A stretch of 64,000 bases of DNA from an uncultured Clostridium sp. (lineage in GTDB: Bacteria > Bacillota > Clostridia > UBA1212 > UBA1255), in the NCBI GenBank assembly GCA_900543695.1, contig UQSG01000014.1, positions 1 to 64,000 on the forward strand, in the 5' to 3' direction. Positions 45,225-54,045 of this stretch are shown in pieces (position 1 is the stretch's first letter; every line of letters starts with the position of its first letter). A program made the translations under genes and the position numbers. The notes under the pieces are model-generated. The model saw only the letters and a program-made list of their open reading frames with translations, ran no database searches and was not told the origin of the DNA.

Positions 45225-46151
45225 ATGATTGAAGAAAGGCTGCATCGCTATGCCAGGCCAGACGAGCTGTTCTGTCTCAATGAATCTATTGTTTCTGATC
45301 CTGTTATCTCTCTGCATACTCATGATTTTATTGAATTATCCTATATTCGCAAGGGACATGCCATTCATGTGCTGAACGGTTCTAAGATTTCCGTATCCGC
45401 CGGAGATCTTTTTCTGCTATCCTATGGCTGCTGCCATACTTTCGAAGCATGCTCCCGCGATTTTACTTATACGAATGTGCTGTTCCGCCCGCAAATCTTT
45501 GATGAATCCTATCAAGCCTCGCCTTATCTGGAGGATCTTTTCCAGATCCCCTATTTTGCAGATCTGGAGTTCAAGGCAAAGAAACTCCCTCAGATTCACT
45601 TATTTCAAATTACAGATACATTCGAATACGATTTTAAGTCTTTGACGGACGAATATTATAAGGGGCTTCCCGGATACCGCATTCTTTTTAAAAACCAGCT
45701 TGCTAACATACTGATTAAAATCGGAAGAGCCTATATGCAGATAAGCCATGTCATCGCAAAATCACCGGGACAGGAATTGATTCAGATTGTTTTGGACTAT
45801 TTCAGGCACACCTCCTCATTCAAAAAAATCCGCCTGGAGGATATCGCGCAGCGCGTTTACATGCACCCCGACTATCTTGCAAAAGTATTTAAGGAAAAAG
45901 TCGGCATCAACATTTCCGTATTTATTCGAAGCATCCGTCTCGAGGCAGCCGCTCTGCATCTGCGGACGACAAACATGAATGTATGCGAAGTGATGCGGTT
46001 TGTGGGCTATCAGGACACAAAAAACTTCTATAAGGCGTTTAAATCCGTTTATCATATGACACCGGCAAAATATCGCGCAAAATACAAGAATCCAGCAGAA
46101 GAAGCTGTAGTTTCCCTCCCCACGATATGCAAGGCAGCTCCCGCAAAGTAA
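45225..46151 (+). CDS. AraC-family transcriptional regulator
   Basis: A 308-aa activator with an N-terminal cupin-like sensor (LHTHDFIELSYIRKGHAIH, a sugar- or metabolite-binding barrel) and two C-terminal helix-turn-helix motifs (about residues 205-300; RLEDIAQRVYMHPDYLAKVFKEK and CEVMRFVGYQDTKNFYKAFKS). ATG 45225 is preferred to 45207 because AAAGG lies between them and the promoter leaves too short a leader for the first. It is divergent from the beta-helix genes, the usual layout of a carbohydrate-use locus. Confidence 0.85.
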   Translation: MIEERLHRYARPDELFCLNESIVSDPVISLHTHDFIELSYIRKGHAIHVLNGSKISVSAGDLFLLSYGCCHTFEACSRDFTYTNVLFRPQIFDESYQASPYLEDLFQIPYFADLEFKAKKLPQIHLFQITDTFEYDFKSLTDEYYKGLPGYRILFKNQLANILIKIGRAYMQISHVIAKSPGQELIQIVLDYFRHTSSFKKIRLEDIAQRVYMHPDYLAKVFKEKVGINISVFIRSIRLEAAALHLRTTNMNVCEVMRFVGYQDTKNFYKAFKSVYHMTPAKYRAKYKNPAEEAVVSLPTICKAAPAK

Positions 46152-46410
46152 TTCTGCCCTCCATGCATTGTGACAGCATACAAAATCCCTGCCGGTATTC
46201 AGTTTCCATATCTGAAAATCAGCAGGGCTTTCCTTATGCTATTAATATAACTATTTAGTGTGTGATATTAAATATTTCAGATCCGTAAATAAATAATTTT
46301 ATTCCCACTCGACAAAGCCTAATCAATTTTGTTTAGAGATTATTCTCTGTCGTATTCGTGGTGCTTTTGATTATTTGATGTATCCATATTATCCTGCCTA
46401 TATGGGCTAA

Positions 46411-46428
46411 TGTTATCAGTTTGTTATC
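46411..46428 (+). repeat. Left copy of the 18-base repeat around the AbiE island
   Basis: TGTTATCAGTTTGTTATC matches TGTTATCAAATTGTTATC at 48834-48851 in 16 of 18 positions and in the same orientation. The two copies enclose the AbiE and NUDIX genes and are candidate attachment-site relics. Confidence 0.4.
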
Positions 46429-46562
46429 GGGGTTGATAACACTCGCCTCTCGCAGCGTGAAGCAATACCAGCTTGTCCGAGATATTGCAGCAGATTTCAA
46501 ATTTTAATTCCACAATCTCTTATATTTGCGTTTTAAAAATTGTCGATATCGGAGCGCTTCTA

Positions 46563-46571
46563 TGGTATAAT
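46563..46571 (+). promoter_or_regulatory. Extended -10 promoter of the AbiE operon
   Basis: TGGTATAAT has the TGn extension directly before a perfect TATAAT (46566-46571). The -35 region is weak. AbiE antitoxins usually repress their own promoter. Confidence 0.55.
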
Positions 46572-46621
46572 ATTTTTAGAACACAGAATCAATACGCTGT
46601 GGCTTGAAAGTTGGTGAACTA

Positions 46622-47227
46622 ATGGACAAAAAGGAAACCATAAAAAACATAATAAATAACAATAACGGTATTGCGAAAACCGCTGATTTTGTTGCCGAAG
46701 GGCTTACCAACTATGATGTAGCCAATCTATACAAAGAGGGTTACCTTGAGCGCATCAGACATGGCTATTACCAGCTTGCCGAGCAGGAAGATATAAAGGA
46801 AGAGCAGGTGCTTGCCTCTCTCCTTCCCGAAAGCATTATCTGCGTGGAATCGGCGCTGTTTTATTACGGCTACAGTGATTTTTCACCCCGGCAATGGTCA
46901 ATTGCCGTCTCCCGTACCTTCTCACGGACAAGGCTGCATATCGGTTCTCTGGCGACAAAGGTATATTTTGTACAGCCTGCCTTGTTTGAAATTGGAAAAA
47001 TAAGCGGAGATTTTAATGGAGTGCGGCTTGCTGTTTATGATCGGGACCGCACCATTTGCGACTGTTTCAAATACCGCACAAAGCTGGACAGCGAAATGTT
47101 TAATAAGGCGCTCAATGCCTATGCTGCCGATAAAAAGAAAAACCTGAGCAATCTTTCAAGTTACGCAAAAAAAATGCGGGTTTATAAAAAATTGATGGAT
47201 GTGATGGAGGTGCTGCTGAATGGCTGA
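46622..47227 (+). CDS. abiEi: AbiEi-type antitoxin and transcriptional regulator
   Basis: Antitoxin of the type IV AbiE system (201 aa), which protects against phage by abortive infection. The N-terminal winged helix (GIAKTADFVAEGLTNYDVANLYKEGYLERIRHGYYQL) represses the operon and the C-terminal domain (about 75-201; CVESALFYYGYSDFSP and YDRDRTICDCFKYR) counteracts the toxin. ATG 46622 is chosen because GGTGA precedes it; the longer frame starts with TTG. It overlaps the toxin gene by 8 bases. Confidence 0.9.
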   Translation: MDKKETIKNIINNNNGIAKTADFVAEGLTNYDVANLYKEGYLERIRHGYYQLAEQEDIKEEQVLASLLPESIICVESALFYYGYSDFSPRQWSIAVSRTFSRTRLHIGSLATKVYFVQPALFEIGKISGDFNGVRLAVYDRDRTICDCFKYRTKLDSEMFNKALNAYAADKKKNLSNLSSYAKKMRVYKKLMDVMEVLLNG

Positions 47228-48170
47228 TATTGCTGCTTCCGTGCTTGCACGGCTGAAAAATAAAGCTGCCGAAAGCGGCAGGAGCTATCAGCTCTGCTTG
47301 CAGCTTTTTTGTCAGGAAGAATTTCTCCGTCGTTTGGAGAAATCCAAATATGCTGAAAATCTCGTGTTGAAAGGCGGGCTGTTTCTTTATTCCTTGACTG
47401 ACTTTGACAGTCGGGTAACGGTGGATGTGGACTTTTTGCTTCGGCAAGTACCAAACACGCCGGAGCAGTTAAAAACCGTGTTGGAGGAAATTATTGCAAC
47501 ACCTACCGGAAACGACTTTGTCACTTTTGAGATTAAAGATGTTGCTCCTATCGCCGTTGCTAAAAAGTATGCAGGAATCGGCGCATCGGTGGTCGCCCGC
47601 ATTAAAAACACCAAAACACCGTTCAGTATTGATTTCGGTGTGGGAGATGTCATTGTACCGAAACAGGAAAAGCGCCAGATACCAACACAGCTTCCAGAGT
47701 TTGAATCACCAACGGTAAATACATACTCTGTTGAAACCACCATTGCGGAAAAGCTTGACGCCATTTTGAGCCTGATGGAGTTTTCCAGCCGGATGAAGGA
47801 CTACTACGATATTTATTATATTGCCAACAAGCTTGATTTTGATGGCGGAGTGCTCACTGAAGCACTCAGAAAGACCTTTTCAAACCGTGAGCACAGCTTC
47901 TCGCTGGAGCAATTCAAGCAGGTTATGAGCTTTGGCGATGATACTGCCATGCAGAAGAAATGGAACGCCTTTGTCCGCAAGATCAATACCAAGACGGACG
48001 ATTACAGTACCGTCCTGAGAACAATACAGAATTTTCTTGAACAGCCGTTTATGGCGGCAGCGGAAAATAAAAGATTCACCGAGCGTTGGTCTGCCGCCAG
48101 CAGCAAATGGATTTCATCGCTACGATACCACGCAGCTCTGGGCGAAAGTCCCTTCGCAGGAGTCAGGTGA
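47220..48170 (+). CDS. abiEii: AbiEii nucleotidyltransferase toxin
   Basis: Toxin of the AbiE pair (316 aa), a GTP-preferring nucleotidyltransferase that halts growth. The nucleotidyltransferase core is visible as LVLKGGLFLYSL then RVTVDVDFLL (DxD), the third acidic site near SIDFGVGD, and the conserved VETTIAEKLDAILSL with RMKDYYDIYYI. Length and order match known pairs. It probably forms the core of the island inserted next to guaA. Confidence 0.92.
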   Translation: MADIAASVLARLKNKAAESGRSYQLCLQLFCQEEFLRRLEKSKYAENLVLKGGLFLYSLTDFDSRVTVDVDFLLRQVPNTPEQLKTVLEEIIATPTGNDFVTFEIKDVAPIAVAKKYAGIGASVVARIKNTKTPFSIDFGVGDVIVPKQEKRQIPTQLPEFESPTVNTYSVETTIAEKLDAILSLMEFSSRMKDYYDIYYIANKLDFDGGVLTEALRKTFSNREHSFSLEQFKQVMSFGDDTAMQKKWNAFVRKINTKTDDYSTVLRTIQNFLEQPFMAAAENKRFTERWSAASSKWISSLRYHAALGESPFAGVR

Positions 48171-48243
48171 CACCATGGTCAAAGCATTCAAGAATAGAGC
48201 CAAAGATTGATGCGGCTCGGAGATTATGGAGGCAATACTATAA

Positions 48244-48676
48244 ATGGAAGTTAAATTTTTTCGATACTGTAGATGATGCCTTGATTAAATTTGCAGTTAT
48301 CATTTCAAAGTTTGGAGATAAATGGGTATTTTGCAAACATAAGGAAAGGCAGCCCTTTGAAGTGCCTGGTGGCCACAGCGAGATGGGAGAGTCTATTATT
48401 GATACTGCAAAAAGGGAATTACACGAGGAAACTGGAGCAGTAGACTTTATGATAGAACCCGTGTGTGTATACTCTGTCATTGGAAAGAATAGGGTAAATG
48501 ATACGGGAGAAGAAATGTATGGAATGCTGTATTTTGCGAAAATAGCAAAATTCGAGGCAGAATTGCATAGTGAGATAGAAAAGGTATTCATATTTGATGA
48601 ACTCCCATCAGAATGGACATATCCGTTAATCCAGCCCAAATTGATTGAAGAAGCAGGGCGGCGAGGATATCTATAA
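48244..48676 (+). pseudogene. NUDIX hydrolase with a one-base frameshift near its start
   Basis: The ATG at 48244, preceded by GGAGG, opens the frame MEVKFF but then runs out of register. The remaining protein, one base later, reads DTVDDALIKFAVII and carries the complete NUDIX box: GGHSEMGE then REL and EETG. Six T residues at 48256-48261 where five would keep the frame explain the break. It may be a real slippage or phase-variable site, a mutation, or a sequencing error. Substrate, probably a nucleoside diphosphate derivative, is not known. Confidence 0.7.
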
Positions 48677-48698
48677 CTTCCAATTTTATCAACTTATA

Positions 48699-48748
48699 AC
48701 GACGAAAAGCCCTTAGCTATGGAATCATTACCCACAGCTAAGAGCTTT
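48699..48748. terminator. Hairpin after the NUDIX gene
   Basis: Near-perfect 13-base arms, AAAGCCCTTAGCT and AGCTAAGAGCTTT with one mismatch, around an 18-base loop. It can end transcription from the island; no clear T-run on the plus strand. Confidence 0.4.
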
Positions 48749-48833
48749 GTAATATGGATTTCTTTCGCCACGCAAGCCGCCTTTTATCATTCCATAAACC
48801 GCCGGGCTGCAAGAATATTGGCTCTTGTATGGC

Positions 48834-48851
48834 TGTTATCAAATTGTTATC
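48834..48851 (+). repeat. Right copy of the 18-base repeat around the AbiE island
   Basis: TGTTATCAAATTGTTATC, 61 bases from the 3' end of guaA; see the copy at 46411-46428. Each copy also contains a small internal repeat of GTTATC. Confidence 0.4.
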
Positions 48852-48911
48852 AAAAGACTTCTCCGAACGACGCAAATCCGCATAAATACTGGGGTTTTGC
48901 GGCGTTTCGTT

Positions 48912-50201
48912 TTATTCGAATTCTATCGTCCCCGTCGGCTTCGGCGTCAGATCGTAAAGAACGCGGTTGACACCCTTCACCTCCGAAGTAATCCGCGCCG
49001 TAATTTTTTGCAGCAGGGAAAACGGCACATCCGCAACGGAAGCAGTCATCGCATCCACCGTATTAACCGCGCGGAGGATCACCGGCCATTCGAACGTACG
49101 GACATTTTCCCGAACGCCCACGGATTTAAAATTCGGAATGACCGTAAAATATTGCCAAACCTGGCCTTCCAGCCCCGCTTTTGCAAATTCTTCCCGCAAA
49201 ATCGCATCCGATTCCCGAACCGCCTCCAGGCGATCGCGCGTAATCGCTCCCAGGCAGCGCACGCCCAGGCCGGGCCCGGGGAACGGCTGGCGGTAAACCA
49301 TACTGTCCGGCAGTCCAAGCGCCGTCCCGCACGCGCGAACCTCATCTTTAAACAGCATTTTCAGCGGCTCCACGAGCTGGAAATCAAGATCCGCCGGCAG
49401 GCCGCCCACATTATGATGACTTTTGACGGCTTTTACGGTCTTCGTTCCGGATTCGATGATATCCGGATAAATCGTGCCCTGCGCCAGGAAGTGAATTCCA
49501 TGCAGCTTCCGCGCCTCTTCTTCAAAAACACGAATAAACTCGGCGCCAATAATTTTCCGCTTCTCCTCGGGATCCGATACGCCGGACAGCTTGTCCAGAA
49601 AGCGGTCCGCAGCATCCACATAGATTAAATTAGCATTCATCTGATTGCGGAACACCTCAACCACCTGCTCCGGCTCGCCCTTGCGGAGCAGACCGTGGTT
49701 CACATGCACGCAGGTGAGCTGCCGGCCGATCGCCTTGATCAGCAGCGCGGCTACGACAGAGGAATCCACGCCGCCCGACAGCGCAAGCAATACTTTTTTA
49801 TCGCCTACCTGGCTGCGGATCCGCTCTACCTGGTCATCGATAAAATGCTTCATATTCCAGTTTGGTTTTGCCCCGCACGTTCCGAACACAAACTCAGACA
49901 GCCGCGCTTTACGAGCGGCCGCGTCCTCCGGAAGCGCCGGCGCGCCCTTGTGATCGGCGGCAAGAATCGGGCAGCCAAAGGCGTATACCGCCTGCGACGC
50001 ATCGATTGCCGCGCCGTTCACAATACGGTTTGGTCCGCCGTTTAAAAGAATTCCTTTTACATTGGGGAGCGCCGCCAGCTCCGCGGCCGATAAATCATGG
50101 GCATGGATTTCCGTATAAACGCCCAGCGCGCGGATTTCACGGGCAATCTGGGTGTTTTTATCGCTTCCAAGGTCAAGAATAAGGATCATATCCTGTTTCA
50201 T
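48912..50201 (-). CDS. guaA: GMP synthase lacking the glutaminase core
   Basis: Converts XMP to GMP with ATP and ammonia. At 429 aa it is about 85 residues shorter than normal (near 513). The N-terminal start of the glutaminase domain (LILDLGSDKN, ILLNGGPN) and its end (SEFVFGTC) are joined near residues 78-100, so the nucleophile-bearing GxCYG stretch and the His-Glu pair are gone. The ATP pyrophosphatase (LALSGGVDSSVVAALL), the linker SHHNVGGLP and the dimerisation domain ending KPTGTIEFE are intact. It should use free ammonia or a separate glutaminase. The 3' end is a usual insertion site for islands, and one lies here. Confidence 0.92.
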   Translation of the reverse strand: MKQDMILILDLGSDKNTQIAREIRALGVYTEIHAHDLSAAELAALPNVKGILLNGGPNRIVNGAAIDASQAVYAFGCPILAADHKGAPALPEDAAARKARLSEFVFGTCGAKPNWNMKHFIDDQVERIRSQVGDKKVLLALSGGVDSSVVAALLIKAIGRQLTCVHVNHGLLRKGEPEQVVEVFRNQMNANLIYVDAADRFLDKLSGVSDPEEKRKIIGAEFIRVFEEEARKLHGIHFLAQGTIYPDIIESGTKTVKAVKSHHNVGGLPADLDFQLVEPLKMLFKDEVRACGTALGLPDSMVYRQPFPGPGLGVRCLGAITRDRLEAVRESDAILREEFAKAGLEGQVWQYFTVIPNFKSVGVRENVRTFEWPVILRAVNTVDAMTASVADVPFSLLQKITARITSEVKGVNRVLYDLTPKPTGTIEFE

Positions 50202-50262
50202 ATGTCTGCTCCTTTCGGTTCCTTCCTGCGTCGGCGCAGCGCGCCCGGACCGCAGGGGCGAT

Positions 50263-50291
50263 TATAATAAATTTGGGTGTCGTTTACAATC
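50263..50291 (-). promoter_or_regulatory. Promoter of guaA
   Basis: On the minus strand TTGTAA (50286-50291), 17-base spacer, TATAAT (50263-50268). It lies 18 bases after the ddh stop, so guaA is transcribed separately. No guanine riboswitch is seen. Confidence 0.65.
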
Positions 50292-50308
50292 TGCACTGCC
50301 GCGGCACG

Positions 50309-51292
50309 TCACAGCAGCTTCTTTCTGAGCTCCTCCGGCGTTTCCGGATGCAAAAGCGCAGGCGCAATATCCAGAACTGTTTTGCAGCCGCAGCAGCCCT
50401 CCCGTGAAAGGCGCCAGGCGGCGCGCGCGTAAGCGGTCAATACGCTCGATGTAAATTCAGGGTTGGAATCCAGCTGCAGCCGGTATTCCATGACATGCCG
50501 GTGTTCTCCGGCAAGACCCGTCTTTCCGGTACGGAAAACCACGCCGCCGTGAGGAATTCCGGAATGATTTTTCCGCAGCTCCTCTTCATCGATAAAATGG
50601 ACGGTCGTATCATAATCAGAAAAATAGTTTGGCATCGTTTTGATCGCTGTTTCGATGGCGGAGCGATCGGCTCCTTCTTCCGCTACTACGAAGCATTCCC
50701 GCGTATGCTTCTCCCTTGTCGTAAGAACGGGATTTTCACCATTCCGCACACGTTCGAGCGCAGAGGGGACCGGAATCGTATACTGCTTTGCATCCTTCAC
50801 GCCTGGAATGCGGCGAATTGCATCTGAATGTCCCTGACTGACGCCTTTCCCCCAGAAGGTATAATCCGCACCATCGGGAAGCACGGCCTGACCGTATAAA
50901 CGATTCAGAGAAAAAAGGCCGGGATCCCATCCGGCCGAGATAATACCGACCGTATGATTTTCCCTGCAAACTGCGTCCACGCGCGCAAAATGCTCGGGAA
51001 TTTTGGCATGCGTATCAAAACTGTCCACAACGTTAAAATACCGCGCCAGAGCGGGCGTTTGCTCCGGCAGGTCGCTGGCGCTGCCTCCGCAGAGAATCAT
51101 TACATCGATTTCACCGCGCAGCTTCGGCGCTTCCGTCATGGAATATACGGGCGCTCCCGTTTGTGTTTTCAAGGACGACGGAGCCCTTCTGGTAAAAACC
51201 GCGCGCAGCTCCATGTCGCTGCTTTTTGCCAGCGCGCTTTCTGCGCCGCGTCCAAGGTTTCCGTAGCCTGCAATGCCGATTCTGATTTTCAC
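50309..51292 (-). CDS. ddh: Meso-diaminopimelate D-dehydrogenase
   Basis: NADPH-dependent enzyme that makes meso-diaminopimelate in one step for lysine and peptidoglycan (327 aa). The dinucleotide fold is IGIAGYGNLGRGAESAL; substrate-binding patterns are SFDTHAKIPEHF, ISAGWDPGLFSLNRLY and WGKGVSQGHSDAIRRIPGV. The GTG start at 51292 is supported by GGGAGG at 7 bases and by the family start; a longer open frame to 51382 is not coding. It suggests that lysine is made by the dehydrogenase route. Confidence 0.95.
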   Translation of the reverse strand: MKIRIGIAGYGNLGRGAESALAKSSDMELRAVFTRRAPSSLKTQTGAPVYSMTEAPKLRGEIDVMILCGGSASDLPEQTPALARYFNVVDSFDTHAKIPEHFARVDAVCRENHTVGIISAGWDPGLFSLNRLYGQAVLPDGADYTFWGKGVSQGHSDAIRRIPGVKDAKQYTIPVPSALERVRNGENPVLTTREKHTRECFVVAEEGADRSAIETAIKTMPNYFSDYDTTVHFIDEEELRKNHSGIPHGGVVFRTGKTGLAGEHRHVMEYRLQLDSNPEFTSSVLTAYARAAWRLSREGCCGCKTVLDIAPALLHPETPEELRKKLL

Positions 51293-51378
51293 AAGCAAAC
51301 CTCCCTGATAATCTGAAATCAAAAATTTCCCTGTGCAGGGAAAATCTGCGCGTATTATAACGGATTTCGTCTTGTTTT

Positions 51379-53271
51379 TCAAGCGGGGCCCGCGTCCGGA
51401 GGCATGTCAAATTTTCTGTCATACAGCAGTGCAGCAATAAAGACCACGAGGCAGGAGCCCGCGTTATGGACCAGCGCCCCCGTCGTCGGATTCAGCACGC
51501 CCATTACGGAAAGCGCAACGGCAAGAAAATTAATGCACATGGAAAGCAATATGCTGAGCTTGATTGTATGGACTGCGGCGTCGGACAGCCGCTTAAGATA
51601 CGGAATATTGGAAAGGTCATCATTCATCAGAGCAATATCAGCCGCTTCAACGGCAATGTCGCTTCCCATGCTGCCCATGGCGGCGCCGACGTCCGCACAT
51701 TTTAAAGCAGGCGCGTCATTTATGCCGTCGCCGATCATGCAGACAGTTCTGCTTTCAGACTGCAGCCTTGCGATGGCTGCAACTTTTTCCTCGGGCAAAA
51801 GCCCGGCGCGAACTTCCTTAATTCCGACGCGGCTTGCAAAATATTCGGCTGTCTTTTGATGGTCTCCCGTCAGCAATACGGTCTTTGTACGCATTGTATG
51901 CAATCTTCGAATCATTTTCGCGGCTTCGGGCCGCAGCGCGTCGGACAGGGCAATTACGCCGATGCAGCGCGCGCCCTCTGCCGCCAGAACGAGCGCCTTC
52001 CCCTGCTCCCGCAGCCGCGCGAGCGCGGCGCGAGCAGGCTCCGTAAGGACAACGCCGTTTTCCTTCAAATATCTTTCATTGCCGCACAGAAGCTGCCTGC
52101 CAGACACATTCGCGCTTACGCCCCTGCCGGCCGTCATTTGAAAGGTCTCAGATTCGCCGAGCGCAACATTGCGCGCCTTTGCGCAGGAAACAATGGCTTT
52201 TCCCAAAGGATGCTCGCTTTTCGCCTCGGCGGACGCCGCAAGGGACAGGAGCGCGTTTTCATCGAGGGCCTCGTCAAAGGGCAAAAGGTCGCTGACCTCC
52301 AGCCTGCCATACGTAAGCGTCCCCGTTTTGTCAAAGGCAATCGTGTCGACCTTGCCCATTTTCTCAAGCGCCTCTCCGGACTTGATAATGACTCCGCGCT
52401 TTGTCGCCTGGCCGATGGCCGCCATAATTGCCGTGGGCGTTGCCAGAACGAGCGCGCAGGGGCAGAACACAACGAGAACAGTAACGGCACGCACGATATC
52501 CTGTGTTGCAATGCCGGTAATTACAGCGATCAGCAATGCTGCGGGAACAAGCCAGCTTGCGCATTTGTCGGCAATTCTCGCCATAGGCGCCTTTTTGTCC
52601 TCCGCCTCCTGCACCATACGGATGAGCTTCTGCAGAGAGCTGTCTGCCCCGACACTGGTTGCCTGAATGTCAATTGCTCCAAACCGATTGATGGTACCGC
52701 AGAATACATCGTCTCCGGCGGCTTTCTCCACAGGCAGCGATTCCCCCGTCAGCACGGATTGATCGACGGAGGATTCCCCGCTTATGATCGTCCCGTCCAC
52801 GGGGATCGTTTCGCCCGGCAGAATCCGCAGAATATCACCGGTTCGGATTTCCTCTGCCGCAATCAGCTCTTCCCTGCCGTCCGTTATTCTTCTGCCCTGC
52901 GCCGGGGCAAGGCAGATCAGCTTTTTCAAACCCTTTCTGGCCCGTTTCGTAGTCATTTCTTCAAGAATCGCGCCAATTGCCATAATAAAAGCAACCTCTC
53001 CCGCGGCAAACAGGTCCCCGATCACAATCGCCGCAAGCATTGCGATTGTAATCAGCAAAGCGGAGGAAATTTTACTGATGCCAGGGTTATAGATCAGCCT
53101 CCAGACAGCAAGATACAGAAGCGGAATTCCGCAGATGGCGATCGTAACCCAGGCAGGATCTGCGGGAAGCGTGACTCCCGCCCTGGGGAGTATAAAGCTG
53201 AGCGCCAGAAAAACGCCTCCCGCCAGCGTTGCGGGAATTCCCGCAAGGAAATCATTGATTTTTTTCAGCAT
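51379..53271 (-). CDS. Heavy-metal-translocating P-type ATPase without HMA domain
   Basis: A P1B-type metal pump (630 aa). It has TGES (actuator), [13 protein letters not shown] (CPC metal site in the sixth helix), the phosphorylation motif [16 protein letters not shown] and [11 protein letters not shown]. The N-terminal metal-binding domain is absent. The last helix region reads [13 protein letters not shown], a form seen in Zn/Cd/Mn-type relatives rather than copper pumps, so the metal is uncertain. GGAGG precedes the ATG. The TetR gene upstream is divergent and the operator lies between them. Confidence 0.92.
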   Translation of the reverse strand: MLKKINDFLAGIPATLAGGVFLALSFILPRAGVTLPADPAWVTIAICGIPLLYLAVWRLIYNPGISKISSALLITIAMLAAIVIGDLFAAGEVAFIMAIGAILEEMTTKRARKGLKKLICLAPAQGRRITDGREELIAAEEIRTGDILRILPGETIPVDGTIISGESSVDQSVLTGESLPVEKAAGDDVFCGTINRFGAIDIQATSVGADSSLQKLIRMVQEAEDKKAPMARIADKCASWLVPAALLIAVITGIATQDIVRAVTVLVVFCPCALVLATPTAIMAAIGQATKRGVIIKSGEALEKMGKVDTIAFDKTGTLTYGRLEVSDLLPFDEALDENALLSLAASAEAKSEHPLGKAIVSCAKARNVALGESETFQMTAGRGVSANVSGRQLLCGNERYLKENGVVLTEPARAALARLREQGKALVLAAEGARCIGVIALSDALRPEAAKMIRRLHTMRTKTVLLTGDHQKTAEYFASRVGIKEVRAGLLPEEKVAAIARLQSESRTVCMIGDGINDAPALKCADVGAAMGSMGSDIAVEAADIALMNDDLSNIPYLKRLSDAAVHTIKLSILLSMCINFLAVALSVMGVLNPTTGALVHNAGSCLVVFIAALLYDRKFDMPPDAGPA

Positions 53272-53326
53272 CTACATTCCTCCCGCAGATTGACATCATT
53301 CTAAAATAATGTAAGATGTATTTATT

Positions 53327-53350
53327 AAGAAACAACGTGTTCTGTTTCTT
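53327..53350. promoter_or_regulatory. Probable TetR operator between the pump and regulator genes
   Basis: Inverted repeat AAGAAACA (53327-53334), 8 bases, TGTTTCTT (53343-53350). It covers TTGTTT, the likely -35 of the pump gene on the minus strand, and lies 4 bases before TATAAT (53355-53360), the -10 of the regulator gene. Confidence 0.7.
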
Positions 53351-53449
53351 TTCCTATAATACGGATCTGCCGCCGCCTTTTCAATAAGTAAATGTCCCGC
53401 GGCGTTCGTTACGGAACATCCAGACCGATTTGTTCGGAGGTCATAATGT

Positions 53450-54013
53450 ATGGACAGACGTCAGAGAAAAACACGAGCGGCTATTTTTAAAGCCTTTACC
53501 AGGCTTCTTTCAGAAAAAAAGTACGATCAGATCACCGTGCAGGAAATTATCGAGGAAGCCGACGTGGGAAGGACGACCTTTTATTCTCATTTTGAAACGA
53601 AGGACCTCCTGCTGAAGGAGCTGTGTGAAGAATTGTTCGGTCATATTATCGATACTGCCATGGGACTTCCCCACGGCCACGCCCACGCATCCCACGGAAA
53701 AGCAGCCGATCCGGTGTTTCTGCATCTTTTTCAGCATTTGGAGAAAAATGACCGCAATATCCTAGAGCTGCTTTCCTCCCGGAATAACGATCTGTTTCTC
53801 GGATATTTTAAGAGCAGCCTCAGAAAGCTCATTATCTCGCAGTATGCGGAAAAGGGACGGCTCCGGAACCCGGCGCTGCCGGAGGATTATCTTGTAAACC
53901 ATATTTCCTCGGCTTTTGTTGAAACGGTAAGCTGGTGGGTTGCCCGTAAAAGGAAAGAGGCTCCGGAAACAATTACTGAATACTTTTCAGCGGTAATTGA
54001 ACCGATTTTATAG
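53450..54013 (+). CDS. TetR-family regulator with His-rich segment
   Basis: A one-component repressor (187 aa). The N-terminal helix-turn-helix is clear (DQITVQEIIEEADVGRTTFYSHFETKDLLL). Residues about 66-78 contain PHGHAHASHG, an unusual cluster of four histidines that could bind metal. The gene starts at ATG 53450 with GGAGG in front, and is divergent from the metal pump across a shared palindrome, which makes it the pump's likely repressor and metal sensor. Confidence 0.85.
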   Translation: MDRRQRKTRAAIFKAFTRLLSEKKYDQITVQEIIEEADVGRTTFYSHFETKDLLLKELCEELFGHIIDTAMGLPHGHAHASHGKAADPVFLHLFQHLEKNDRNILELLSSRNNDLFLGYFKSSLRKLIISQYAEKGRLRNPALPEDYLVNHISSAFVETVSWWVARKRKEAPETITEYFSAVIEPIL

Positions 54014-54045
54014 CGCGAGTATCCGGCGTCTTCCGCAGATGGCGC

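Larger units (their letters stand above)
46152..46621. other. Gene-free gap at the left border of the AbiE island
   Basis: No gene is seen. A hairpin with arms CCCTGC (46188-46193) and GCAGGG (46223-46228) may end the araC transcript. TTATTCCCACTCGAC (46299-46313) reads on the minus strand as GAGTGGGAATAA, the usual last codons of guaA. TGTTATCAGTTTGTTATC (46411-46428) is repeated with two changes at 48834-48851. Confidence 0.4.

Noticed and set aside
51856..53304. A 482-codon plus-strand open frame opposite the P-type ATPase
   Set aside because: Antisense to a well-conserved enzyme; composition not protein-like.
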